Part shown: positions 57,101-64,000 of the stretch, piece by piece
Position numbering within the stretch: position 1 is the first letter of the stretch
Layout: each line of letters begins with the position of its first letter
DNA from: Hyphomicrobiales bacterium
GTDB lineage: Bacteria; Pseudomonadota; Alphaproteobacteria; Rhizobiales; Beijerinckiaceae
Reading direction: 5' to 3'
Length of the DNA: 64,000 bases
Assembly: GCA_028868735.1 (NCBI GenBank)
Contig: JAGWTW010000004.1
Location: 21,166-85,165 of the forward strand
Notes under the pieces: generated by a model
What the model was told of the DNA's origin: nothing
Databases searched by the model: none
Seen by the model: the letters and a program-made list of their open reading frames with translations, nothing else
Program-made: the position numbers and the translations under genes

Positions 57101-57584
57101 GCGAGGCGAAGCCGCCCGCGACCGTGCCGAGAAGAATGGCGATGAAGGTGGCGCCTTCCACGAAGGCGTTGCCCGAGGGCAGCTCCTCCGGGCGCAGATG
57201 ATCGGGCAGGATGCCGTATTTGAGCGGCCCGAACAGCGCGGAGACCACGCCGAACAGGAACAGCGCGCCGAACAGGGCCGGCATCGAATGCCATGCGAAG
57301 CCCGCGACCGCGAGGGCGGCCGCGCCGAATTCCGCAAGCTTGAGCCGGCGCGCGACGATCGCCTTGTCGAACCGGTCGGCGAGTTCGCCGCCGAGGCCCG
57401 ACAGGAAGAAGAACGGCAGGATGAAAACGCCGCCGGCCAGCGTGACCAGCGCCTCGGCGTCCGGCCCCGCCATCTTGTAGAGGATCAGAAAGACGAGCGC
57501 GTTCTTCAGGAAGTTGTCGTTGAACGCGGAAAAAAACTGGGTCCAGAAAAGGGCGGCGAAGCGCCGTTGCAGCAGAATGCTCAT
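54174..57584 (-). CDS. trifunctional MFS (LplT-like) / acyltransferase / acyl-ACP synthetase
   Basis: A 1136-residue fusion. Residues about 1-420 are an MFS carrier like LplT (FWTQFFSAFNDNFLKNALVF). Residues about 440-640 are a PlsC-type acyltransferase (NHTSFLD for HX4D; IIFPEGRLT). The rest is an AMP-forming ligase (LFTSGSEGAPKG; EGYGVTETAP; HDTGDIVTIDRDGF). The parts match the E. coli pair LplT and Aas, which flip lysophospholipids inward and re-acylate them. Fusion into one protein is known in other proteobacteria. Single gene; start at the only good ATG. Confidence 0.94.
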   Translation of the reverse strand: MSILLQRRFAALFWTQFFSAFNDNFLKNALVFLILYKMAGPDAEALVTLAGGVFILPFFFLSGLGGELADRFDKAIVARRLKLAEFGAAALAVAGFAWHSMPALFGALFLFGVVSALFGPLKYGILPDHLRPEELPSGNAFVEGATFIAILLGTVAGGFASRGGGDPAHFAFAMLVMAALCYAASLFIPKTGQAAPDLAVDVNVARSTWRLIEELWADARLWRTGVMVSLFWMIGAIVLSLLPPLVKTTMGGEEMVVSAYLAIFAICIAIGSGVGSFLSAGRIVLLPAPVSMAIMGLFCIDLASTVMALPATAPAAIEGVRAFFAQGAAWRIGLDLAGLAIAGGVFVVPTFAATQAWAPTEKRARIIGAVNVLTAAFMVAGAVVVGLLQKAGLGLGEIFALLAVICLAASVWIFKVMPANPLRDFLTILFRAFYRVEVIGKDNIAKAGPNAIIALNHTSFLDAALAMSVLDDDPVFAIDHGIAQRWWVKPFLKVTRALPLDPTRPLATRSLINAVKSGETLIIFPEGRLTVTGALMKVYDGAGLIADKSGAKVVPVRLEGLEATMFSRLTRAQVRRRWFPKVRVTILEPVDLTVDPALKGKARRQAAGAALYQIMSDLIFRTSNIDRSVFEAVVEAARIHGKGRIALEDPVTGALSYKKMLIGARALGGKLMPLAGRGEALGVMLPNVNAAAATLFGVMSSGRVPAMINFSAGAANILAACTAAQVRTIVTSRAFVEKGKLTPLVDQLAAKVAIVYLEDVRPTISAFDKVRALLSYERPLVPVKPDDRAAILFTSGSEGAPKGVVLSHRNMLANAAQAAARIDFGRQDKVFNVLPVFHSFGLTAGLVLPVVSGVPVYMYPSPLHYRIVPELVYGSNATILFGTDTFLAGYARTAHAYDFRSLRYVLAGAEPVKESTRKVYAEKFGLRILEGYGVTETAPVLALNTPMFNRFGTVGRMMPGMTARLEKVPGVEEGGRLHVAGPNVMLGYLRAENPGVLEPPAEGWHDTGDIVTIDRDGFITIKGRAKRFAKIAGEMVSLAAVESLAGECWPGSLCAVAALPDQRKGERLVLVTDRADATKAAFQTFAKSRGATELMIPGELMIVKDMPVLGSGKLDFVGVAKLAAARAADQRTEAAA

Positions 57585-57663
57585 GCCATCGACTCCTGAA
57601 ACGGGAGAACTGTCGCGCGCCGACCCTTAAGGGCGGGTAGCGATGCTTGGTTTACGCGGCGCT

Positions 57664-57693
57664 GGACCGGCCGAGCGTCCGGGCGGCCGGTCC
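57664..57693 (-). terminator. hairpin after the yiaA-like gene
   Basis: Perfect 10-base arms GGACCGGCCG and CGGCCGGTCC with a 10-base loop, 8 bases past the YiaA-like stop in its direction of transcription. No T-run follows. Confidence 0.5.
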
Positions 57694-57701
57694 GGGCCGG
57701 G

Positions 57702-57977
57702 CTACGTGGGCTTGCCGACTTCCATCAGCAGACGCTCGGTTCGCGCGTCCTCGATGCGATTGACCAGTTTCGCAGCTTCGTGGATGTCGCGCTGGGTCTT
57801 GGTCACGGTGATGCAGGACTGGATCAGCATCATCGCGCCCATGGCGAGATAACCTTTCATCCAGAGGTCGATCGGCAGGAACAGGATGCCGCCGGCCACC
57901 ATCACGAGCGAGGCGCCGAACGAGACGTAGGTGAAGGTCTTCCAACCCGAACTGTGGGTCTGGGCGTTGGGGTTCAT
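57702..57977 (-). CDS. YiaA/YiaB two-helix membrane protein
   Basis: A 91-residue inner-membrane protein with two hydrophobic helices (FTYVSFGASLVMVAGGILFL; GYLAMGAMMLIQSCITV), matching the YiaAB two-helix family. Function unknown. It follows the PspA-like gene by 36 bases; the two are likely one envelope-stress operon under the TetR regulator upstream. Confidence 0.88.
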   Translation of the reverse strand: MNPNAQTHSSGWKTFTYVSFGASLVMVAGGILFLPIDLWMKGYLAMGAMMLIQSCITVTKTQRDIHEAAKLVNRIEDARTERLLMEVGKPT

Positions 57978-58013
57978 GGGGATGCTCCTTTTCGATCTTC
58001 AGGTTCGGGTTGA

Positions 58014-58712
58014 TCAGGAATTGACGGTCCGGCCCCTGGCCTTGAGGCGCGCGAGCATGTCGTCGGTCGTCGTCTTGAGCTTCGGGCCGAAACCGGCTGC
58101 GGCGAGCTGTTCGGCGGCGCGGGCCGGCGCGATCGAGCTTTCGATTTCGTCGAGAGCGTCTTCCGCGGCTTCCGCTTCGGCCTGCTTGCGACGCAGACGC
58201 ACGAGCGTTTCCTCGGCTTCCGCCAGCGTCGAGCGGTAGGGGGCCGCCGCCTCGATCCGGCCCTGACGGAGCGTGCGGACCGATTCCGCGGCCCGCGCCA
58301 CGCGGCGTCCGCGGTCGATCGCGGAAATGCGGGTCTCGGCCTGCGCGACATGGTTCCGCAGGCGTTCGATTTCCGCCGCGAAGAGTTTGCGCGCGGTCAA
58401 CGCCGTGTCGCGGTCCGTTTCGAGCGTCGCGATCGCCTCCGCGCCGCGCCGGGCGGACGCTTCGTCGCCGGCGTCGAGGGCGGCCGTCGTGCGCGTTTCG
58501 AGATCCTCGATCTGCTTCTCGATCGCCTCGAGGCGCTGGCCTTCCCGGCGGTCCTGCGCGATGGCCAGCGCCAGCGATTTCCTGGCGCGGTCGAGCGCGC
58601 TCGTCGCGTCGCGGACCTGCTGGTCGAGAATGACGAGGGCGTTGGCGTCGGCGAGGCTTTCGGCAGTCGCCGCGGCGCCGCCGCGCGCCAGGGTCAAAAG
58701 CATCTTGAACAT
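58014..58712 (-). CDS. PspA/IM30-family protein
   Basis: A 232-residue, almost fully coiled-coil protein starting MFKMLLTLARGGAAATAESL, then long Ala/Glu/Arg helices (LEAIEKQIEDLETRTTAAL). This fits PspA/IM30 proteins that coat and repair stressed membranes. The ATG at 58712 has GGAGG five bases upstream; the frame is open to 58742 within the operators. The first TGAAC-N3-GTTCA palindrome is only 17 bases upstream. Confidence 0.85.
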   Translation of the reverse strand: MFKMLLTLARGGAAATAESLADANALVILDQQVRDATSALDRARKSLALAIAQDRREGQRLEAIEKQIEDLETRTTAALDAGDEASARRGAEAIATLETDRDTALTARKLFAAEIERLRNHVAQAETRISAIDRGRRVARAAESVRTLRQGRIEAAAPYRSTLAEAEETLVRLRRKQAEAEAAEDALDEIESSIAPARAAEQLAAAGFGPKLKTTTDDMLARLKARGRTVNS

Positions 58713-58728
58713 CTTGTCCTCCGTGCTA

Positions 58729-58741
58729 TGAACATTGTTCA
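58729..58741. promoter_or_regulatory. TetR operator 1
   Basis: TGAAC-ATT-GTTCA, a perfect 5-base inverted repeat with a 3-base centre, 17 bases before the PspA-like start. One of three identical-arm sites in the divergent gap. Confidence 0.75.
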
Positions 58742-58763
58742 AGAATGCAGCGTGTCACAGCCG

Positions 58764-58776
58764 TGAACGTTGTTCA
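58764..58776. promoter_or_regulatory. TetR operator 2
   Basis: TGAAC-GTT-GTTCA, same arms as site 1, its centre 35 bases further on. Confidence 0.75.
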
Positions 58777-58780
58777 AGTG

Positions 58781-58805
58781 ATATTTTGAACGACGTTCAA
58801 AATAT
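58781..58805. promoter_or_regulatory. TetR operator 3, extended palindrome
   Basis: The core TGAAC-GAC-GTTCA (58787-58799) is widened to perfect 11-base arms, ATATTTTGAAC and GTTCAAAATAT, around GAC. Its centre is 23 bases from that of site 2 and it ends 16 bases before the TetR start codon, where it would block the regulator's own promoter or transcription start. Confidence 0.8.
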
Positions 58806-58821
58806 CTTACGAGGCGTTTAC

Positions 58822-59442
58822 GTGGATCCCACGCAGATAAAAAAAGCCAATCAGCGCAAAGCCTTGGTCGACGCCGCAGAGCGCGCGATCGCCGAGGGCG
58901 GCACGGCGAGCCTCAGAGCGCGGGAGCTCGCGCGCGAGATCGGGGCAGCGCTCGGCGCGATCTACAATCTGGTCGCCGACCTCGACGAACTCTACCTGCG
59001 GGTGGCGACGCGCACGCTCGCGCGGCTGGACGAAGCGCTGGCGGCGTCCACGGACGGCGGGCGGGTCGCCGATCCCGTCGAACGGCTCGTCGCGATCGCA
59101 CTCGCCTACAGGCGGTTCGCCAGCGAGAACCTTCACCTCTGGCGCGCGCTGTTCGAGCACAGGATGGCGCCCGGCAAGCCGCTGCCGGACTGGGCGCTGA
59201 CAGACCAGATGCAGCTCTTCCGTCACATCGTCGAGCCTCTGACGACCTTGTCGCCGCGCGAAACCGAAGCGCAGCGCATGGCGGCGGCGCACACGCTGTT
59301 CAGCGCCGTGCACGGCGTCGTGCTGCTGGGCCTCGAGGAAAAATTCGTCGGCGTTCCCCCGGATCTTCTGGACGCGCAGATTTCCTGGCTGGTGCGCACG
59401 ACATGCCGCGGCCTCCGCAGCGAAAGCGACCGCTCTGCGTAA
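58822..59442 (+). CDS. TetR-family transcriptional regulator (GTG start)
   Basis: A 206-residue regulator. The helix-turn-helix is near residues 10-55 (LVDAAERAIAEGGTASLRARELAREIG, then LGAIYNLVADLDELYLRV). The C-terminal ligand domain resembles WHG-type TetR proteins (LWRALFEHRMAPG). No ATG is well placed after the operators; the GTG at 58822 follows GAGG by seven bases. Three TGAAC-N3-GTTCA sites lie between it and the PspA-like gene, so it should repress both. The inducer is unknown. Confidence 0.88.
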   Translation: MDPTQIKKANQRKALVDAAERAIAEGGTASLRARELAREIGAALGAIYNLVADLDELYLRVATRTLARLDEALAASTDGGRVADPVERLVAIALAYRRFASENLHLWRALFEHRMAPGKPLPDWALTDQMQLFRHIVEPLTTLSPRETEAQRMAAAHTLFSAVHGVVLLGLEEKFVGVPPDLLDAQISWLVRTTCRGLRSESDRSA

Positions 59443-59511
59443 TGCCCGATTCAACTTTCGCTTCGATACTCGCGAGGCTTTTGTCTCCATGACTGGCGCC
59501 AATCGATTTCG

Positions 59512-60522
59512 ATGACATCGGAAGAAACCAGCTCCGGCCGAAAGATCGTGGCCCGGGTCCGCAGCGCGGTTGCGACCGGACGCGCGCTGACGCGCCCGAC
59601 CGTCGATCTGACGATCCAGACCCATCCCGGTCTCGTCACGCGCATCGTCGAACGTCCCGGCGCCACGCTCGACGACGCCGGTCTTGCCGATCTCGTCGCG
59701 CGACTTCGCACGGTCGCTTCCGCTGCGCTTGCGCGCGGACAGTTGAACTATGGCGTGTTCTCGGGCGATCGGGATCGGTTGTCGTCGGTTGTCGTGACGC
59801 TGATGAGCGACGCGCGAACGGGCCGGCCGATCGCCTTCAACGCGCTCGCCCTCCTCGACGTGGAGCTCGACGGCGAGCCCGTGACGGTGACGCATCTGGG
59901 CCTCGTGATGGTCGACAAGGAGGAGCGGCGCCGCGGGCTCTCGTCCGCGCTCTACGGTTTGACCACGCTTCTTCTGTTTGTCCGCGGCGCCTTGCGTCCG
60001 TGCTGGATTTCCAATGTCACGCAGGTGCCGGCGGTGGCGGGCATGGTCTGCGAGACATTTTCCGACGTCTATCCGTCGCCGCTGTCCGGCGCGCGCCAGA
60101 GTTTCGCGCATCTCACGCTCGCGCGCCGCATCATGCGCGCGCACCGCGACGCTTTCGGCGTCAGCGCGTCGTCGCCATACGACGAAAAGCGAAGCGTGAT
60201 CATCGACAGCTACACCGGCGGCTCGGACGATTTGAAGAAAGCGTTCGATCAGGCCCAACCGCATCGAAATCCGCTCTACGCCGATTTCTGCGCGCGCGAA
60301 CTGGATTACGAACGCGGCGACGACTTTCTGCAGATCGGGCGCATGGATCTCGCGGCCGCACGCCGCTACCTAGCCGCCAACATTCCGCCGCGGTCGTTGC
60401 CTGCGCTTGCAGCGGCCGCCCTGTTTCTGGCGATCCAGCGCGTGGTTCTGCCGGTGGTCTACTGGTTCGACGACGCGCATCGCTTCGGCGCGCTGCGGCC
60501 GTGGCGAAGGGCGTCCACATGA
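59512..60522 (+). CDS. GNAT-like protein with C-terminal membrane segment, unknown function
   Basis: A 336-residue protein of no clear family. The middle part has a GNAT-like core: VTHLGLVMVDKEERRRGLSS, where the ERRRGLSSALYG loop resembles an acetyl-CoA-binding motif. Near the C-terminus LPALAAAALFLAIQRVVLPV is a likely membrane or amphipathic helix. It overlaps the next gene by four bases (ATGA), so the two probably work together. Acetyltransferase activity is only a guess. Confidence 0.75.
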   Translation: MTSEETSSGRKIVARVRSAVATGRALTRPTVDLTIQTHPGLVTRIVERPGATLDDAGLADLVARLRTVASAALARGQLNYGVFSGDRDRLSSVVVTLMSDARTGRPIAFNALALLDVELDGEPVTVTHLGLVMVDKEERRRGLSSALYGLTTLLLFVRGALRPCWISNVTQVPAVAGMVCETFSDVYPSPLSGARQSFAHLTLARRIMRAHRDAFGVSASSPYDEKRSVIIDSYTGGSDDLKKAFDQAQPHRNPLYADFCARELDYERGDDFLQIGRMDLAAARRYLAANIPPRSLPALAAAALFLAIQRVVLPVVYWFDDAHRFGALRPWRRAST

Positions 60523-61733
60523 CCGCGCCGGCGCCGATGACTGCTTCAACCGTCGCCGATCTCATCGTCGACGCCTGCGGAATCGTCGGCCTCGTCGTCG
60601 CCATTGCGATCGTGCGCCGGCGCGATCCGCGCGCGGCTTCGACGCGCTTCGTGCGTCTCGCGCTCTGGCTGACGGCGTTCCTGTTCGCGTTGCGCGACGG
60701 CGCATGGACGACGGGAAGCGATATTCTCGACCGCGCCTCCGTCGCCTGCGCGGCGTTGTTTCCGCTCGGCGTGCTTCTCGCGACGGAATCGACGCTGCGC
60801 CGCCATGCGCCGCGCGCGCTCAAAATGTTCGCGTCGGCCGGCGTCGCCTTGTTCGCCGTGAACGTGCTCGCAGGTCTCGACGACCGCCTGCCGGGGTTCT
60901 ACGTGCTTCTGCCGGCGTTCCAGGCCGCAGTGCTGATCATCTGCGCGACGCTGCTCGTGCAGGGCGCGGACGAGGCGCTTTCGACGGCCGAGCGAAAAAG
61001 CGTGTCGAGGATCGGCTGGGCGATCGTGATCGCTGCGCCCTTCGCGCTGACGGATTTCCGATCGCTTGTTCCCGACGCGCCGGTCCGGCTCGGCGCGCTC
61101 GGCGCATTGCTTGCGATCACCTATTGGCTCGCCGATTCCGCCAGCGTCGCACGGCAGCGGTCGCTTGCGCTTCTCTCGGTGCGGCTCGCGGCCGGCGTCG
61201 CGCTGGGCGCGGCCGCAAGCCTGCTCAGGAGCGACAACGGGGCTGCGGATCTCGTGCGGTTATGCGCGGTCGCCGTCGCGGGCGTGCTCGCGACCGGCCT
61301 CGTCGTCGATCTCGTCGACGACATATTTGCGGCGCGCTCGTCCGGCCTTCTCGCGTCGCTCGCCGACGCCGTCGTCGGCACGCGCGACGAGATGGTCGCA
61401 GCGCTCAGGCGCCAGCCGCTGTTCGAAGCCGCGCAACGGCGCGACGAAACGGCTCTCGCCGATTTCGATCCCGACATCCTGCGCGCAGCATTCGCGCGCC
61501 GGCGCGTCTGGCGTCTCGGCGACCGGCCATGGGGATTGGCCGCATCCGATCCAGTCGCGGAGCGGATCGAATCGCTGCTTGCGACCTGCCAGGCGACGCA
61601 TGTCGTCGCCATGGCGACGCAGCCGCTCGACATATTGACGATCGCCCTGCCGCCGGTCGCGACGGACCCGGAAGCCGAGACGGCGATCAGGATTCTCGGC
61701 CGCATCCTCGGTTCAGACGTCAGGACGCCGTGA
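60519..61733 (+). CDS. polytopic membrane protein, unknown function
   Basis: A 404-residue protein with about nine hydrophobic helices in the first 265 residues (for example LIVDACGIVGLVVAIAIV; VLLPAFQAAVLIICATLLV; LCAVAVAGVLATGLVVDLV), then a soluble C-terminal domain of about 140 residues (DILRAAFARRRVWRLGDRPWG; CQATHVVAMATQPLDILTIALP). The layout, membrane sensor plus cytoplasmic domain, suggests sensing, but no output motif is recognised. Coupled to the GNAT-like gene before it. Confidence 0.78.
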   Translation: MTAPAPMTASTVADLIVDACGIVGLVVAIAIVRRRDPRAASTRFVRLALWLTAFLFALRDGAWTTGSDILDRASVACAALFPLGVLLATESTLRRHAPRALKMFASAGVALFAVNVLAGLDDRLPGFYVLLPAFQAAVLIICATLLVQGADEALSTAERKSVSRIGWAIVIAAPFALTDFRSLVPDAPVRLGALGALLAITYWLADSASVARQRSLALLSVRLAAGVALGAAASLLRSDNGAADLVRLCAVAVAGVLATGLVVDLVDDIFAARSSGLLASLADAVVGTRDEMVAALRRQPLFEAAQRRDETALADFDPDILRAAFARRRVWRLGDRPWGLAASDPVAERIESLLATCQATHVVAMATQPLDILTIALPPVATDPEAETAIRILGRILGSDVRTP

Positions 61734-61810
61734 CCGCCCGCCGGCGGATCGCGCGTTCATGGCTGCACGACTACGGCGCTTCACGGTCTTTCGACGGAAG
61801 CCTTGATTGT

Positions 61811-63070
61811 TCAGGCCGGGTTGAGGGCCGCCGCGGACGCGCGGCTGTAGCGCCACAACGATACGAACAGGATCGCCGGGAGAATCTGCAGGCCAGCCAG
61901 CATCAGCAAGGGCGTGGCGGGTCCGCCGTAGATCGCGGTGAGTTTCGCAAAGGCGACGGGTCCGATCGAGGCGCCGAGGAAGAATGCGAACAGGAACCAG
62001 CCGAATATGCGGGAAACCGCGCGCGCGCCGAAATAGCGCGCCGCCAGGAACGGCATGAGATCGGTGTCGCCGCCGTTGGCGACGCCGTTGACGATCGCCG
62101 CGAATACGATAACCGCGGCGACGTCGCTGGTCGAATAGACCGTCGCGCAAAAGGCCGACATCGCGAGCGCGATGAGCGCGACGGCGGGCGCGTGGAAGCG
62201 GTCGAGGAGGAATCCGAATCCGATCCGCCCGCACAGCGTCGCAAGGCCCGAGAGCGCCTGGATCGTGGCGACGTCGCCAAGGCTCATGCCGAGGCGCTTG
62301 GTGAGTATGTACACGATATTGGGAATGATCGCGTAGATGGTCATGCCCATGACGGCGAAGCAGATCGAGAGCTTCCAGAAGACGGCGGTCCGCACCATCT
62401 CGCCGAGCGTCGGGTCGCGTTCTTCCGTCGCGCCGACGGCCGTCTTGCCCGTCGGCGCCTCGCCGTCCGGCAAAAGGCCGTAGGGCGCGGGGCTGTCCTT
62501 CACGAGCAGCGCGACGAGCGGCAACGCCACGACGAGTTCGAACGCGGCGATCGGCCACAATGCGCGCGACCACCCCCATTTTGCGGCAAGCCCGTGAAAG
62601 ACGAGCGGCATGATGAACAGGCCGATAGCCTGGGCCGCCGCCGCAAGGCCGATGGCGAGTCCGCGCTTGCGGTTGAACCATTGCGCGATCGCGCGCGCAT
62701 AGGACACGACATTGGTGCCCGCGCTCAACAGCGCCATGAAGGCGAGCGCGGCGTAGAGCTGCCAGAGCTCGCCGCTGACCAGGCTGAGCGCCGCCATGCT
62801 CACCGCGAATATGGCGATGGAGAAGGTCGCGAAAGCGCGCGATCCCCAGCGGTCGAGCACCACGCCGCAGAGCGGATAAGCGAAGGTCTGGACGATCAGG
62901 AAGATCGAGGCGCCCTTGGCGACGTCCGCCTGCACCCAACCGTAATCCTTCGCCATCTCGGCGGAGAGAAGCGCGTAGCATGACGGGAAGAAGACGATGG
63001 AGCCGGAGCCGATGCCGATGCCGGACCCGATGACGACCTTCCAGCCCGGAAAGAAACGCGACCCGCTCAT
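61811..63070 (-). CDS. MFS transporter, oxalate/formate-antiporter-like or monocarboxylate type
   Basis: A 419-residue carrier with about twelve helices. Marks: GWKVVIGSGIGIGSGSIVFF at the N-terminus, VLDRWGSRAF in loop 2-3 and WFNRKRGLAIGLAAA in loop 4-5, as in monocarboxylate and OFA-type MFS carriers. The ATG at 63070 follows AGGGAG by seven bases and is better than the in-frame ATGs at 63100 or 63151. It is divergent from a LacI regulator, with a TGAAATC palindrome just upstream. The substrate is probably an organic acid. Confidence 0.9.
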   Translation of the reverse strand: MSGSRFFPGWKVVIGSGIGIGSGSIVFFPSCYALLSAEMAKDYGWVQADVAKGASIFLIVQTFAYPLCGVVLDRWGSRAFATFSIAIFAVSMAALSLVSGELWQLYAALAFMALLSAGTNVVSYARAIAQWFNRKRGLAIGLAAAAQAIGLFIMPLVFHGLAAKWGWSRALWPIAAFELVVALPLVALLVKDSPAPYGLLPDGEAPTGKTAVGATEERDPTLGEMVRTAVFWKLSICFAVMGMTIYAIIPNIVYILTKRLGMSLGDVATIQALSGLATLCGRIGFGFLLDRFHAPAVALIALAMSAFCATVYSTSDVAAVIVFAAIVNGVANGGDTDLMPFLAARYFGARAVSRIFGWFLFAFFLGASIGPVAFAKLTAIYGGPATPLLMLAGLQILPAILFVSLWRYSRASAAALNPA

Positions 63071-63085
63071 CTCGGCGCTCCCTTG

Positions 63086-63099
63086 TGAAATCTTTTTCA
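63086..63099. promoter_or_regulatory. LacI-type operator before the MFS gene
   Basis: TGAAATC-TTTTTCA, 12 of 14 bases identical to the perfect palindrome at 63174. It lies 16 bases before the MFS start, in its leader. Confidence 0.55.
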
Positions 63100-63173
63100 T
63101 TAAGGCGCCGCTTCTGCATGGGGTCAATCCTGTGATTGCGGCAAATCGCACGCCACGATATGCTGTGCGCGAC

Positions 63174-63187
63174 TGAAATCGATTTCA
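63174..63187. promoter_or_regulatory. LacI-type operator before the lacI gene
   Basis: TGAAATC-GATTTCA, a perfect 14-base palindrome with a central CG as in many LacI-family sites. It ends 3 bases before the regulator's ATG, which suggests tight autoregulation. Confidence 0.65.
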
Positions 63188-63190
63188 TAA

Positions 63191-64000
63191 ATGCGCGCGC
63201 GTTCGAAACAGGGAGCACGAAGCGGACCGTCCCGGCTGACGGAGGTGGCGGCGCTCGCCGCCGTCTCGCCGGCGACGGTGTCGCGCGCCTTCAACGCGCC
63301 GCACCTTCTCAGCGTCGAAACCCGCGCCCGCGTCGCGGCGGCGGCGCAGCAGCTCAACTACCTGCCGGACGGACTTGCGCGTTCGCTGCGGCGCAACCGC
63401 AGCATGGTCGTCGGCGCCGTGATGCCGTCGCTGCGTCATGCCTATTTCGCGACGACCGTCGAAGGCGTGCAGACCGAACTGACGCGCGCCGGCTACACGC
63501 TGCTTCTGGGCACGGCCGGCTTCGACGAGAGCGCCGAACTTTCCGCGGTGGAGGCGATGATCCGCCAGGGAGTCGACGGTTTCGTGCTCGTCGGCCGTCA
63601 GCACGATCCGCGATTGCTGCCGCTGCTTCATGCGCGTGAAAAGCCGTTCATGCTGACCTGGTGCTACGACGCGGCGCTGCCGTCGGTCGGCTTCGATCAT
63701 CGCGTGGCGATCCAGGCGGCGGTCGATCACCTGCTCGATCTCGGCCACGAGGAATTCGTGGCGGTCATGGCCTGGCAGACGCTCGACCGGGAGCAGGAGC
63801 GGCTCGCCGGCATCGAGGAGGCGCTCGCCCGTCGCGGTCGGAGCTTCGGCAAGGAGCGCGCCATTTTTGCTGGCGGCAGCGCGCCGCGGGACGGCCGCAA
63901 CGCGTTTCGCGCAGCGCGCGCGAAATTTCCGCGCGCGACCGCCGTCGTCTGCGCGAACGATCTGCTCGCCGCCGGCGTGCTCATGGAATGTTCGGCGGCC
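63191..64000 (+). CDS. LacI-family transcriptional regulator (5' part)
   Basis: The frame is open from 63191 to the window end, 270 residues. The LacI helix-turn-helix is at about residues 15-60 (TEVAALAAVSPATVSRAFN; LNYLPDGLARSLR), followed by the periplasmic-binding-like ligand domain (VVGAVMPSLRHAYFATTVEGV; CANDLLAAGVLM). It likely controls the divergent MFS gene and itself. The last ~60 residues lie outside the window. Confidence 0.93.
   Translation, partial: MRARSKQGARSGPSRLTEVAALAAVSPATVSRAFNAPHLLSVETRARVAAAAQQLNYLPDGLARSLRRNRSMVVGAVMPSLRHAYFATTVEGVQTELTRAGYTLLLGTAGFDESAELSAVEAMIRQGVDGFVLVGRQHDPRLLPLLHAREKPFMLTWCYDAALPSVGFDHRVAIQAAVDHLLDLGHEEFVAVMAWQTLDREQERLAGIEEALARRGRSFGKERAIFAGGSAPRDGRNAFRAARAKFPRATAVVCANDLLAAGVLMECSAA

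Overview
The window is a high-GC chromosomal segment from an alphaproteobacterium, most likely of the order Hyphomicrobiales. The evidence is a set of family markers: an Omp25/Omp31-type outer-membrane barrel, methylsuccinyl-CoA dehydrogenase of the ethylmalonyl-CoA pathway, a SoeABC-type sulfite dehydrogenase, a SigF/NrsF ECF module and HAAT-type transporters. There are no phage genes, transposases, rRNAs or CRISPR arrays. One tRNA is present, tRNA-Arg(CCT).

Layout. 1-6.1 kb: mixed metabolic genes (end of a patatin-like phospholipase, a Baeyer-Villiger-type flavin monooxygenase, UDP-glucose dehydrogenase, an old-yellow-enzyme, a secreted polysaccharide deacetylase). 6.3-10.9 kb: soeABC, a cytoplasmic-facing molybdenum sulfite dehydrogenase. 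10.9-24.1 kb: an apparent catabolic island with a LysR regulator, an ApnO-like dehydrogenase, an unknown 130-residue protein, a five-gene HAAT ABC importer and a BKACE enzyme on the plus strand. An opposing operon encodes an SDR, a RuBisCO-like protein, a DUF1537 (OiaK-like) kinase and a fluoroacetate-dehalogenase-like hydrolase; an enoyl-CoA hydratase/isomerase is divergent from it. 24.2-32.2 kb: surface-polysaccharide genes (WecB, glycosyltransferases, FkbM methyltransferase, GNAT, UDP-glucuronate epimerase). One large two-domain glycosyltransferase here is split by a 7-bp tandem duplication. 32.1-37.1 kb: a five-gene operon joining ergothioneine synthesis (egtB, egtD) to an EgtUV-like ABC transporter. 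37.2-44.5 kb: methylsuccinyl-CoA dehydrogenase, host-attachment-family protein, Omp25-like porin, tRNA, alcohol dehydrogenase, DUF2252. 44.5-47.3 kb: EF-P and its lysylation enzymes EpmA/EpmB. 47.4-53.9 kb: MscS channel, CAP-domain lipoprotein, TPR protein, SigF/NrsF, DUF302. 54.2-57.6 kb: a three-part MFS-acyltransferase-acyl-ACP-ligase protein. 57.7-61.7 kb: YiaA/PspA stress pair under a divergent TetR regulator with three palindromic operators, then two unknown overlapping genes. 61.8-64 kb: an MFS carrier divergent from a LacI regulator, with a palindrome in front of each.

How it works together. The most interesting unit is the 10.9-24.1 kb region. Its ApnO-, OiaK- and RuBisCO-like proteins correspond to the known D-apionate route (oxidoisomerisation, phosphorylation, cleavage by an RLP), but BKACE, a dehalogenase-type hydrolase, an SDR, an enoyl-CoA hydratase and an unknown small protein are added. 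The RLP keeps essentially the whole RuBisCO catalytic set. Copies of one operator-like motif lie before lysR, before the apnO operon and between the divergent RLP operon and the hydratase gene, so all may form one regulon. Families are called by reading the sequence; substrate assignments are inference.
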